Shown here: positions 9,080 through 18,523 of the stretch, one piece after another | Position numbering within the stretch: position 1 is the stretch's first letter | Layout: every line of letters begins with the position of its first letter | Source: Bacteroides bouchesdurhonensis | Lineage (GTDB): Bacteria; Bacteroidota; Bacteroidia; Bacteroidales; Bacteroidaceae | Length of the DNA: 64,000 nt | Direction of reading: 5' to 3' | Assembly: GCF_900155865.1 (NCBI RefSeq) | Contig: NZ_LT707006.1 | Span: forward strand, 639,625-703,624 | Notes under the pieces: generated by a model | What the model was told of the DNA's origin: nothing | The model's input: only the letters and a program-made list of their open reading frames with translations | Databases searched by the model: none | Position numbers and translations under genes: made by a program

Positions 9080-9910
9080 ATGAAAACACATCGATTATCT
9101 TTTACTTTGTTTGTAGCACTTTTCACATCCGTAGAGTTGTTCGGACAGACTCAGGAAATACGCTTGTTCTCGCACCGTGGCGGACGGATGGAAAACGATG
9201 AGAATACGCTAAAAGCTTTTAAAGCCAGTTATGATGCCGGTTATCGTGGTTTTGAAACTGATATACGAATGACTAAGGACGGAGAACTAGTAATTACGCA
9301 TGATAGTTCATTGGAACGAACCACTAATGGTAAAGGTGTTGTTGAAGATCATACAAAAACGGAGATTATGCAATTGCAGACAAAGCAAGGGAATAAGATG
9401 ATCTTCCTTGATGAACTACTTGTGTTTCTGCAAGATAAAAAGGGATTGTATGTGGAATTTGAAATGAAAACGAGTCCTGCATCTCTTTATCCTGAAGATC
9501 GTTTGAAAGAATATTGTGACAAGTTATATAAAAAAGTAATGGAAAAACGCCCATCGGATGCTCTCTATGTATTTACTTCAAGTGATTATCGGGCTTTGCG
9601 TTATCTTCAGTCACATTATCCGGGTGTTGATTTGTTATTGATAACTTCAAAACCTTGTAATGCCGAAACGATAGCTTTATGCAAAGCCGTTGGAATAAAC
9701 CGTTTAGGAGCAACCATGAATGGAACAAGTCGCGAGAGTGTTCAAAAAGCTCATAAAGAGGGAATCATTGTAAGCTTATGGCCAGGAACATCTGTTGAGG
9801 ATTTTATGCTAGGAGCATATTTAGGATGCGATTATATGTGTACCGACATCCCAATACAACTCAAAAAATGGATTGCAGTGAAAGCTCCTTGGATCAATGT
9901 GAAATATTAG
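9080..9910 (+). CDS. Secreted glycerophosphodiester phosphodiesterase family protein
   Basis: The protein has 276 residues with an N-terminal signal peptide ending near ELFGQ. GDPD-family motifs follow directly: LFSHRGG, NDENTLKAF, GYRGFETDIRMTKDG and ITHDSSLERTTNG, which give the His, Glu and Asp metal and catalytic residues; VEFEMKT and the C-terminal SLWPGTS and CDYMCTDIP regions complete the TIM barrel. The family cleaves glycerophosphodiesters to glycerol 3-phosphate and an alcohol. Being exported and last in a glycosidase run, it probably removes a phosphodiester-linked group from the glycan or releases one from a lipid or GPI-like anchor. Convergent with the hybrid regulator, 88 bases away. 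Confidence 0.88.
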   Translation: MKTHRLSFTLFVALFTSVELFGQTQEIRLFSHRGGRMENDENTLKAFKASYDAGYRGFETDIRMTKDGELVITHDSSLERTTNGKGVVEDHTKTEIMQLQTKQGNKMIFLDELLVFLQDKKGLYVEFEMKTSPASLYPEDRLKEYCDKLYKKVMEKRPSDALYVFTSSDYRALRYLQSHYPGVDLLLITSKPCNAETIALCKAVGINRLGATMNGTSRESVQKAHKEGIIVSLWPGTSVEDFMLGAYLGCDYMCTDIPIQLKKWIAVKAPWINVKY

Positions 9911-9982
9911 ACAACATAGAAGATATACCGAAATTTTCAGTTTAGTATAGAAATTGTAATACAAGTTTTAATAATCCATATT

Positions 9983-10013
9983 CCTAAGGACTCTTATTTT
10001 AAAAGTCCTTAGG
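9983..10013. terminator. Hairpin between convergent GDPD gene and hybrid regulator
   Basis: CCTAAGGACT at 9983-9992 pairs perfectly with AGTCCTTAGG at 10004-10013. The hairpin includes the last codons and stop of the regulator gene. No long T run follows on either strand, so termination is inferred from position between two convergent genes. Confidence 0.5.
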
Positions 10014-13000
10014 TAAAGTACCGAATTGCTTTTGGAAACATTTAGCAAAATACGATGGAGTATTGAACCCCACCATATAGCAAACCTCATTGATCCTATA
10101 CTCTCCTTTCTTTAAAAGTAGAGCAGCTTTCTTTAGTCGTTCCAATCGGATATAATCATTGGGAGTCATATTTAGAATTCCCTTTATCTTGCGGTTCATG
10201 CTTGATCGGCTCATGTTCATCAATACAGCCATTTTATCCAAGTCGAATTCCGGATCTTGCATATTTGTTTCCACTGTTTGTGACAAGGTTTGTAGGAATT
10301 TCTGATCCGCTTCTGTCATTGCTACCGAATTAGTTGGAAGGAAAGGTGAATTTGCAAATGCTGCATACAACCGTTCACGACTTTCCAGCAAGTTCTCTAT
10401 GGTGGTTCTTAAAAGCTCCAGAGAAAAAGGTTTTTCTATGTACGCATCAGCTCCAGATTTTAACCCGTCTATTTTAGCTTGCAGTGAGACTTTTGCTGTT
10501 AATAGAATGATAGGTATGTGACTATAGTTTACATCTTTCTTTAATTGGTTACATAGTGCCAATCCATCCATTTCAGGCATCATGACATCACTGATCACTA
10601 ATTTGATTTCCTCTTGTTTGAGTGTTTCTAACGCCTCAACGCCATTCCCGGCTGTCACTACTTTATACCAAGGAGATAGTTGCCGTACTATAAAAGCTTG
10701 CATATCTTTATTATCCTCTATGATCAATATAGAAGGTAATTTTTTGTTTTCTATATTAGTTTCAGGCACTTTTATGGTAGCAGAAGCTTCATTTCCCTCA
10801 AGTATTATATCTTTGTTTTCACCTAAATCTTTCACTTCTGACTGATAATGGGTAATCGGAATTGAAAGGATAAACCGATTACAATCCATGGTTTGGTCGA
10901 TGACTAATGTGCCATGATGGAACTCTGCTAAAGAACGGGCCAAAGCTAAGCCAATACCTGTGCCGGATGTCAGGTGATTTTGCTCATTCTTATATTGAAT
11001 GAAAGGCTTGAAAATTTCTTCTCTCATATTCTCTGGTATCGGTTCTCCGTCGTTACATATAGATAATAGAAAACAGTTATTTTCTACCCATAATTTGATA
11101 TGTATATAAGTTTCAGCATATTTAATAGCATTCGTCAGTAAGTTGCTAATGATTTTGATCAGTGCTTCCCGATCGACTGATGCATTGACTTGATCGACCC
11201 CTTCAATGGTGTATTCCAACTTCCTTTGCAATGCTAATGGCGTGAAACCTTTATAAGTTTGCTGCAGTAACTCTGTAATATTGCATTCTTCAAACTTTAG
11301 TTGGAAACCCTGGATCTCCGCTTTCCGGAAATCAAGAAGTTGATTGACCAAATCCAATAATCGGTTGGCATTCATATTCATAATTTCCAAGTCCTCACGT
11401 ATTTCATTAGGAAGTTTCTTATAAGAAAGAACGTTCTCCAATGGCCCTTTGATCAAAGTTAGCGGGGTCCGTATCTCATGGGTTACATCTGTAAAGAAGT
11501 CTATCTTTGCTGTATATAGGTCACGTTCTTTTTCTTGTTTGATTTTCTCTATTAGTTTCAGTTGATTCTCCTTATTCCTTTTCTGAAAATAAGAGAGCAA
11601 TAGAAAAGCTGATAATAAGCTAAACAAAGCATAAATAAAATACGCCCATTTTGACAGATAAAACGGAGGAAGAACTTCAATCTCTAAGGTACGTTCCATA
11701 TTTATTCCGGAAAGATTTTTGTTTTTTGCTAATTTTAACCGGAGCGTATAGGTACCATAAGGTAGATTTGAATAATTGATAATGAAGTTATTCTCTACCG
11801 GAGCCCACTTTTCGCTGAATCCATCTAATTTGTAGATTAATTGCTGCGTTGAAGGTGATTGATAATTCAAAGCAGCAACATGCAATGAGAACGAATTTAG
11901 TTTGGGTTGCAACTGGATTTTATCTGAGAACAAGATACTTTTTTTTAATGGGGAATTCTCGTCAGTCACGATTACCCGATTGTTGAATATGGAAAAGTCG
12001 GTTATTACAATGGGAGGGTTAAAAGGATTTTCCATAAGCATGTCAGGTTCAAAAGCAATAAAGCCATTGATACATCCAAAATAGATACGGCCGTTTTTAT
12101 CTTTGAAACTAGACTGATAGTTGAACTGATTACATAATAAACCATCATCAGTGGTATAAATACGTTTCTCATTCGTCTCCGGATTGAAACAAACAAGCCC
12201 ATTATTGCTAGTCAGCCATAGTTGATGCATATTATCTTCTTCCATTCGGTAAATGGTATTACTTGGGAAACCATGCGGCATACCATAACGGAGAAAATTA
12301 TCATTTTCCGGAATGTAGCGACAGAAACCTCCCCCTTGAGTCATGACCCATAGCCTTTTTTGACTATCTTCATAACAATTGGTTACTTTATTGTAAGGCA
12401 AAGAATTCGGATCATTTGCCTGATAATGAAAGTTTTTCCATTTCTTTAATTTGATATCATAACGGAATATTCCACTAGCATACGTAGATACCCAGACGTT
12501 GCCATGCGAATCTTCCAGAATATGATAAATGTTTTTGTTAGAGAGTTCCGGAATTGATGTGAAATTATCAGATTCGGGATTATAGCGTATCAACCCTCGG
12601 ACAGTTCCCAACCATAAATCACCTGTGGTTGATTTACATATTGACATCACATCGTTGATATCCATAGTACTCGAAGTTATCCCTTTCTGAAAATGTTTCA
12701 CTTGCTTTGTTCGTAGGTCTATGCGGTTTAATCCACCCAAATAGTTGCCTACCCATAAATAGTTTCCATCCAGGCACAGGCCATGTACATTGTGAGAAAT
12801 ATCAGGATGCCGGAAAGGTTTTATCTCCCCGCTGACTGGGTTAAAGTTGAATAGTCCGCAATCTTCCGTACCGATCCATATCGTGCCATCATTGCTTTCG
12901 CAAAATTCTCGTACTCTTTTCCCAAAGTCTCCGATTCTTCCGGAATAGAATTTCTCAAAGTAAGTATAGGGATACGGGTGGTAGTTAATTCCCCCAAAAA

Positions 13001-13976
13001 AAGAGCCAATCCACATTCCTGCCTCTCTGTCCCGATAAATAGAATAGATAGCATTATCTGCCAATGAATATGGATCATTACCGTCTGAATCTGTAAGGTG
13101 TTCGGTTTTGCCATCATTTAAGTGGCAAATATATAATCCGTTTTCAGTGCCTACCCATAATTCATTATCAGAGCATAATTCCAGATCGCGAACATAATGG
13201 TCAAGTAGCCGTCTGGTTTTTAGGGTTGTCAGATTGATCTCTGTCAGTCCATTTGAAGAACCGACATACCAGCAGTTATGTGCTCCAACGAGTCTTGCAG
13301 TGATTATCTCGTTTTTGAATGTTTCTTTTCCCTCACTGTCCTTAAAAGGTTGTAGGGTTTTGAAGTCATCATTTGTATAGTAGAGATTGTCGGCATACAA
13401 TCCTATCCAACAGGCTTGATCTTCAAACCAGAAATGGCTGATATTTGCCAATGACTTTCCGGGCTTCTTAGGAGACAAATAATTGGATAATGTCTGTTGG
13501 TTCGTGTCGTATTTAAACAGACCTTGGTAATCTACAGAAATCCAGATGTCATTATTCCTATCACTTCCGATTTTGGTTACAGCTTGAGTGATTACTTCTC
13601 CTGTATCGCTGGTTATATTAAAGGCGGTAAACTTTTCTTCTCTCGGGTCATATATGTATACTCCGGCATCTGTTCCTATCCAGATTTTCCCTTTTCTATC
13701 TTCAAATAAAGCTGTAATGAAATCATTTCCCAGACCGGATTCTTCTTTCTTAAAGATACGGAAACTCTGTCCGTCATAGCGGTTCAATCCTTCTTTTGTA
13801 CCAAACCACATAAAACCTTGTCGGTCTTGCAGAATTGCAAATATGGTATTCTGTGACAGTCCGTTTTTGATATCCAATGTTTTGAAATAGTGTTGGATAT
13901 TATCTTGCGCAAACAACGGAAAGCCATAGAGAAAGACAGTACAGAGGATAAACAACAGAGCTTTTATCTTTTTCAT
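9999..13976 (-). CDS. Hybrid two-component system sensor/regulator (HTCS)
   Basis: The start at 13976 begins a clear signal peptide (MKKIKALLFILCTVFLYG); an in-frame ATG at 14033 would add 19 residues and overlaps the likely -7 box. The protein has 1325 residues in the standard HTCS order: periplasmic propellers built from about 14 repeats of the WIGT/WVGT type (about 25-680), a Y_Y_Y domain, one membrane helix near residue 790, a histidine kinase with THEIRTPLTLIKGP (His833) and GTGIGLALA, a receiver with VISDVMMPEMDG (Asp1130), and a C-terminal AraC-type DNA-binding domain. Such proteins sense oligosaccharides in the periplasm and activate nearby glycan loci. Its place between two enzyme runs makes both the likely targets. 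Confidence 0.97.
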   Translation of the reverse strand: MKKIKALLFILCTVFLYGFPLFAQDNIQHYFKTLDIKNGLSQNTIFAILQDRQGFMWFGTKEGLNRYDGQSFRIFKKEESGLGNDFITALFEDRKGKIWIGTDAGVYIYDPREEKFTAFNITSDTGEVITQAVTKIGSDRNNDIWISVDYQGLFKYDTNQQTLSNYLSPKKPGKSLANISHFWFEDQACWIGLYADNLYYTNDDFKTLQPFKDSEGKETFKNEIITARLVGAHNCWYVGSSNGLTEINLTTLKTRRLLDHYVRDLELCSDNELWVGTENGLYICHLNDGKTEHLTDSDGNDPYSLADNAIYSIYRDREAGMWIGSFFGGINYHPYPYTYFEKFYSGRIGDFGKRVREFCESNDGTIWIGTEDCGLFNFNPVSGEIKPFRHPDISHNVHGLCLDGNYLWVGNYLGGLNRIDLRTKQVKHFQKGITSSTMDINDVMSICKSTTGDLWLGTVRGLIRYNPESDNFTSIPELSNKNIYHILEDSHGNVWVSTYASGIFRYDIKLKKWKNFHYQANDPNSLPYNKVTNCYEDSQKRLWVMTQGGGFCRYIPENDNFLRYGMPHGFPSNTIYRMEEDNMHQLWLTSNNGLVCFNPETNEKRIYTTDDGLLCNQFNYQSSFKDKNGRIYFGCINGFIAFEPDMLMENPFNPPIVITDFSIFNNRVIVTDENSPLKKSILFSDKIQLQPKLNSFSLHVAALNYQSPSTQQLIYKLDGFSEKWAPVENNFIINYSNLPYGTYTLRLKLAKNKNLSGINMERTLEIEVLPPFYLSKWAYFIYALFSLLSAFLLLSYFQKRNKENQLKLIEKIKQEKERDLYTAKIDFFTDVTHEIRTPLTLIKGPLENVLSYKKLPNEIREDLEIMNMNANRLLDLVNQLLDFRKAEIQGFQLKFEECNITELLQQTYKGFTPLALQRKLEYTIEGVDQVNASVDREALIKIISNLLTNAIKYAETYIHIKLWVENNCFLLSICNDGEPIPENMREEIFKPFIQYKNEQNHLTSGTGIGLALARSLAEFHHGTLVIDQTMDCNRFILSIPITHYQSEVKDLGENKDIILEGNEASATIKVPETNIENKKLPSILIIEDNKDMQAFIVRQLSPWYKVVTAGNGVEALETLKQEEIKLVISDVMMPEMDGLALCNQLKKDVNYSHIPIILLTAKVSLQAKIDGLKSGADAYIEKPFSLELLRTTIENLLESRERLYAAFANSPFLPTNSVAMTEADQKFLQTLSQTVETNMQDPEFDLDKMAVLMNMSRSSMNRKIKGILNMTPNDYIRLERLKKAALLLKKGEYRINEVCYMVGFNTPSYFAKCFQKQFGTLPKDF

Positions 13977-14030
13977 AATGCAAATAATGATACAATTTAG
14001 AATTGGCTGGCTTTTTATATTAAGGCTATG

Positions 14031-14038
14031 CAAACTTA
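14031..14038 (-). promoter_or_regulatory. -7 box for the hybrid regulator gene
   Basis: On the minus strand the sequence reads TAAGTTTG, matching TAnnTTTG. It lies 55 bases before the ATG at 13976 and overlaps the alternative start at 14033, which argues for the shorter protein. No clear TTTG -33 box was found at the normal distance. Confidence 0.45.
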
Positions 14039-14217
14039 TATAAAAATTCCGAGATTATTGTATATGTGTCTCAAAAACGAGATTATTACTATTGTTTTTA
14101 TATGGATTCATTCCCTTTAGTATCCAAAATATCTAGATGATAGGGGAATGTAGTTCGTTTGGAACAATTTTTTTATTTATTGACCAATTTGTTATGTTAT
14201 GAGCAGATTATGTTCGC

Positions 14218-14225
14218 TAACTTTG
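14218..14225 (+). promoter_or_regulatory. -7 box for the 14327-19504 gene run
   Basis: TAACTTTG matches TAnnTTTG. It lies in the 350-base gap between the divergent regulator and the toroid-protein gene, about 100 bases before the start at 14327. The nearest upstream TTTG is 26 bases away, too far for a good -33 box, so activation by a regulator is plausible. A small inverted repeat (CACAT/ATGTG) sits just downstream at 14233-14245. Confidence 0.45.
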
Positions 14226-14326
14226 CCTACATCACATATTCATGTGATGACGAAACATGAAATGAACAACCGAATTTAGTGCTAACAGAATCAGGAAATA
14301 TGGCTGATTCGAATAATTTAATTTAT

Positions 14327-16360
14327 ATGAATTTGAAATACTTATTTTTGGGTATAGCTATTGCAACATTTACAGTGACTGCTAAAGCTATCGACTATGT
14401 ACCGCAAAACACTTCTGCATCTATTTCTTTGAAGGTGCCTGGAAACATTGCAAAACAATATCCTTTGAACATGCAAAAGCTGCAGAATGATGGTTCTGCT
14501 TATTTATTGGAAGCTTCTGAAAGTATTCCTTTGATCGTTTCTCAAAGAGTGGAGAATATCGATGGCAAAGTAAATATCAAAGTGTGCATTACTGCATTAG
14601 AAGATGTCTATTTTAACTATAATCAGCAAGTATCTACAGGTTTCCGCCATGATGATTGTCAATTTTACATGCCTGGTTTCTGGTATCGACGTAATCTTCG
14701 TTCACCGAAGGAGGCACCGTCATTCCATACATCGGATAGCTGGTTGGTTCGTGAAGATAGATTGAGTGCACCGCTTACCGGTATTTACTGTGAGAAGGAA
14801 AAAAGTTATATGACAGTAAATCGTCTGGACGCGTTTACGGATGATGCCCTGACTACCCATCGGGAAGGGGAGGTTATTCTTTCCGGCAAAACTTCCATCG
14901 GTTTTACAGGCTTTGAGAACAAGAACGGAACAGCTACTCTTTCTTTTGGCTTTCCTTATCGTGAGGCTCCCAGAACCTATATTCGCAAGCTTACATTAGC
15001 ACCGGAAGTAGAGGCTTTCCAATTCCTGAAGAAAGGAGAAACTGTGTTATTGACATGGGTGCTTGCGGAAAATAAAGCAGAAGACTTTTCTGAGTTTATT
15101 CAACATGCGTGGGAATATTGCTATGACACATACTCTCCGAAACCAGTTGAAACTCCTTATTCTATAGCAGACATGAAGGAAACAATGAGTGCTTTCTTTG
15201 TAAACAGTCTGGTGGAAAAACATCCGTTAGTATTTAACTCCGGAATACATCTTAGAACTGATGAATGCCATAAAAATGGGCAGGCTGAAGTGGGTTTTAT
15301 CGGACGGGTACTTTTGAATGCTTTCAACGCATTGGAATATGGCTGGGAGAACAACCGCGAAGACCTGAAAAACAACAGTACCAAAGTATTTGATAGCTAT
15401 CTGAAGAATGGTTTTACACCGGCAGGTTTCTTTAAAGAATCTGTGAATTTTGATCGTAACACTGAAGATCCGGTTCATAGTATTCGTCGTCAGTCAGAAG
15501 GAATCTACGCAATGCTTCATTATCTGGCTTATGAAAAAGAAAATGGCCGCCGTCACCCGGAATGGGAACAACGTATGAAGACAATGCTGGATATGCTTTT
15601 ACAGTTGCAAAATGCTGACGGTAGCTTCCCGCGTAAGTTCAATGATGACTTTACGATTGTAGATAAGAGTGGCGGTAGTACTCCTTCTGCAACCTTACCT
15701 CTTGTGATGGGATACAAATATTTTAAGGATAAACGTTATCTGGAGAGTGCTAAACGTACGGCAGCCTATCTGGAGAATGAGTTGATCTCGAAATCCGACT
15801 ATTTCTCTTCTACACTCGATGCAAACTGTGAAGATAAAGAGGCTTCTCTTTATGCAGCTACGGCTACTTATTATCTTTCATTGATTACCAAGGGAGAAGA
15901 ACGTCGTCATTACGCTGATTTGACAAAGAAGGCTGCTTATTTTGCTTTGTCATGGTATTATTTATGGGATGTTCCTTTTGCTCAGGGACAGATGTTGGGT
16001 GATATCGGTTTGAAAACTCGTGGCTGGGGTAATGTATCCGTAGAGAATAATCATATCGATGTGTTCGTATTTGAATTTGCCTCTGTATTGCAATGGCTAT
16101 CGAAAGAGTATAATGAACCTCGTTTCTCTGATTTTGCGGAAGTTATCTCAACTTCTATGAGACAACTGTTACCTCATGAAGGACATTTGTGTGGAATTGC
16201 CTTGACTGGTTACTATCCGGAAGTAGTACAACACACGAACTGGGACTATGGAAAGAATGGAAAAGGATATTATAACGATATTTTTGCTCCGGGATGGACG
16301 GTTGCATCTCTTTGGGAGTTGTTTACTCCGGGACGTGCAGAGGAACTATTGGCAAAGTAA
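14327..16360 (+). CDS. Secreted predicted toroid-fold hydrolase of unassigned family
   Basis: The start at 14327 is chosen because it opens a signal peptide (MNLKYLFLGIAIATF, cut near VTAKA); the frame is open upstream to a GTG at 14279. The 677-residue protein has a beta-rich N-terminal part (about 25-270) and a helical C-terminal part (about 280-670). Notable segments are HLRTDECHKNGQAEVGFIGR, VHSIRRQSEGIYAML, NADGSFPRKF, STLDANCEDKEASLY and GWGNVSVENNHIDVFVFEF, with repeated helical hairpins as in (alpha/alpha)6 enzymes. No numbered GH or lyase family can be assigned by eye. It begins a plus-strand run with the sulfatase 60 bases downstream, so it probably works on the same glycan. Confidence 0.72.
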   Translation: MNLKYLFLGIAIATFTVTAKAIDYVPQNTSASISLKVPGNIAKQYPLNMQKLQNDGSAYLLEASESIPLIVSQRVENIDGKVNIKVCITALEDVYFNYNQQVSTGFRHDDCQFYMPGFWYRRNLRSPKEAPSFHTSDSWLVREDRLSAPLTGIYCEKEKSYMTVNRLDAFTDDALTTHREGEVILSGKTSIGFTGFENKNGTATLSFGFPYREAPRTYIRKLTLAPEVEAFQFLKKGETVLLTWVLAENKAEDFSEFIQHAWEYCYDTYSPKPVETPYSIADMKETMSAFFVNSLVEKHPLVFNSGIHLRTDECHKNGQAEVGFIGRVLLNAFNALEYGWENNREDLKNNSTKVFDSYLKNGFTPAGFFKESVNFDRNTEDPVHSIRRQSEGIYAMLHYLAYEKENGRRHPEWEQRMKTMLDMLLQLQNADGSFPRKFNDDFTIVDKSGGSTPSATLPLVMGYKYFKDKRYLESAKRTAAYLENELISKSDYFSSTLDANCEDKEASLYAATATYYLSLITKGEERRHYADLTKKAAYFALSWYYLWDVPFAQGQMLGDIGLKTRGWGNVSVENNHIDVFVFEFASVLQWLSKEYNEPRFSDFAEVISTSMRQLLPHEGHLCGIALTGYYPEVVQHTNWDYGKNGKGYYNDIFAPGWTVASLWELFTPGRAEELLAK

Positions 16361-16420
16361 TCCTTTGGATGGATGAAAAGATAGTAATTATACTATGATT
16401 TTGTATAAAAGCCAAATTGT

Positions 16421-18490
16421 ATGATTAAACTTCCCTTTATCCTAACAGCCGCAACTGCGGCTGTTAGTGTTTCTGCACTCGCTCAGACTTGCAATACAAA
16501 GAAACCTAACATCATTGTAATCCTGGCAGATGATATGGGATACTCCGATATCGGGTGTTATGGTGGGGAAGTAGAAACTCCTAATTTAGATCGATTGGCT
16601 AAAAACGGACTTCGTTACCGGCAATTTTATAATGGTGCGAGAAGTTGTCCTACTCGTGCCAGTCTTTTAACGGGATTGTATGCTCACCAGGCAGGAATGG
16701 GATGGATGGCTGCTGCTGATATGCAACGCCCGTCTTATCAAGGATGCTTGAACAAAGAATGTATGACGATAGCGGAAGTGTTGAAAGGTTCCGGATATAG
16801 CACTTATATGAGTGGTAAATGGCATGTAAGTAGTGACCGCCAGAATGAGGGAGGTATTAAAGATAACTGGCCCAATCAGCGAGGATTTGATCGTTTTTAT
16901 GGTATTGTAGGGGGAGCAGCCAATTACTTTAATACCACTTATAACTATAATAATGATCAATTCCAATCCCCTAAAGATGGAAGTTTCTACTTTACTCATG
17001 CTATCAGCGACAGTGCTACGGTTTTTATTCATCGTCATGATTACGAAAGATCTCCTTTGTTTTTATATCTTGCCTATACAGCTCCACACTGGCCTTTGCA
17101 TGCTTTGCAAAAAGATATAGATAAATATGTGGAAGTATATAAAGCTGGCTGGGACCGTTTACGTGAAGAACGTTTCCGTAAGCAAAAAGCGATGGGGTTG
17201 TTTTCGAAAGATGCAAAGATGTCACCTCGTGATTCAAAAGTTCCTGCATGGGATAGTCTTTCAGAAACAGAGCAGAATGAGTTTGCTATGCGTATGGCGA
17301 TCTATGCAGCTCAGATAGATGCGATGGATCAAGGCATAGGCAGAGTGATTGATGAACTCGAGAAAAGGGGGCAATTAGAGAATACAGTGATTATGTTTCT
17401 GAGTGATAATGGAGCATGTGCCGAATTTATCAGTGGAGGTAAGAGGAAAGCGGTGGATGGAAAGGAAGATACTTATGAGAGTTACCGCATTAATTGGGCA
17501 AACCTGAGTGACACCCCTTATAAAGAGTATAAACATCACACGAATGAAGGAGGAATTGCCACGCCGTTGATAGTGCACTATCCTGAAGGTATCAAGAAGA
17601 AAATGCGTAATTCGTTTATCGACCAGTATGGACATATCACAGACATTATGGCTACTTGTGTTGATCTAGGAAAGGCCGACTATCCACAATCGTATAAAGG
17701 ACATAAAATTACTCCCATGCAGGGAGTTAGCCTGACTCCGGATTGGCAAGGGAAGAAAGCGGAAAGAGGTAAAACATTTTGGGAACATGAAGCCAACATT
17801 GCCGTAAGAGACGGCAAGTGGAAGATTGTCACCAAAGTGATGGAAGGAGAAACCTTTAGTGAAGACTCAATCAAATTGTATGATATAAAAAAGGATCCGA
17901 CAGAGATGAATGATCTCTCCTCGAAATATCCCGAAAAAAAGTTAGAACTTTATGCTGCATGGAAACAATGGGCGGCAGAGGTTGGAGTTCTTCCTATGGA
18001 TACTCGTTTTTACGGCGAACGTCAGCGTGACTACAAACGCGAATGTATAAATGGAGGATTTAGAGATAATTTCGGAGGTTGGGTATGCTCATCCGGCGAG
18101 AAAGCGAAAATTAAATTTTCTATTGATACTATGCAAGTTATCTCGGGAAAGAAAACGGCTAAGATTGAGATACTTAAATCGGGAGATATGCCTAGAATGG
18201 GATTCTTGAAATGGGAATTCAATGCGAATAAAGGTGAGAAGGTATCTGTTCGTTTTAAAGCGAAGTCATTGCAAAAATCGGATATGATTGTCAGGCTGGA
18301 AACAATGAGGAATTTGTCCGTCAAGTATATAGATAAGGTAGTTCCACTTACAGAGGACGTTCAGACTTTTGAATTTGAATCACAGGAGTTACCTTCGAGG
18401 GGAAGTTACCAGTTGGTGTTTTACGTCGGAAAATCGGAAGAAGGTACGATTTGGCTTGACGATATTGAGATGACATTTGGAAGAGATTGA
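16421..18490 (+). CDS. Secreted sulfatase, Ser-type active site (arylsulfatase A-like) with C-terminal beta domain
   Basis: The 689-residue protein starts with a signal peptide cut near SALAQ. Motifs of the S1 sulfatase family are clear: IVILADDMGYSDIG (metal ligands), SCPTRASLLTG, SGKWHVS and MFLSDNGA. In the S/C-x-P-x-R maturation motif the first position is Ser75 (Ser-Cys-Pro-Thr-Arg), so the formylglycine should come from serine, as anaerobic sulfatase-maturating enzymes permit; close relatives usually have Cys-Cys-Pro-Thr-Arg. Residues about 530-689 form a separate beta-sandwich resembling a carbohydrate-binding module. It should remove sulfate esters from a glycan. It lies 33 bases before a GH43 gene. 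Confidence 0.93.
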   Translation: MIKLPFILTAATAAVSVSALAQTCNTKKPNIIVILADDMGYSDIGCYGGEVETPNLDRLAKNGLRYRQFYNGARSCPTRASLLTGLYAHQAGMGWMAAADMQRPSYQGCLNKECMTIAEVLKGSGYSTYMSGKWHVSSDRQNEGGIKDNWPNQRGFDRFYGIVGGAANYFNTTYNYNNDQFQSPKDGSFYFTHAISDSATVFIHRHDYERSPLFLYLAYTAPHWPLHALQKDIDKYVEVYKAGWDRLREERFRKQKAMGLFSKDAKMSPRDSKVPAWDSLSETEQNEFAMRMAIYAAQIDAMDQGIGRVIDELEKRGQLENTVIMFLSDNGACAEFISGGKRKAVDGKEDTYESYRINWANLSDTPYKEYKHHTNEGGIATPLIVHYPEGIKKKMRNSFIDQYGHITDIMATCVDLGKADYPQSYKGHKITPMQGVSLTPDWQGKKAERGKTFWEHEANIAVRDGKWKIVTKVMEGETFSEDSIKLYDIKKDPTEMNDLSSKYPEKKLELYAAWKQWAAEVGVLPMDTRFYGERQRDYKRECINGGFRDNFGGWVCSSGEKAKIKFSIDTMQVISGKKTAKIEILKSGDMPRMGFLKWEFNANKGEKVSVRFKAKSLQKSDMIVRLETMRNLSVKYIDKVVPLTEDVQTFEFESQELPSRGSYQLVFYVGKSEEGTIWLDDIEMTFGRD

Positions 18491-18523
18491 TACAGAAATA
18501 TATAATACTTTAAAAGCTAGTTT

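Noticed and set aside
13977..14033. Longer start of the first HTCS at 14033
   Set aside because: It would precede the signal peptide by 19 residues and overlap the -7 box.
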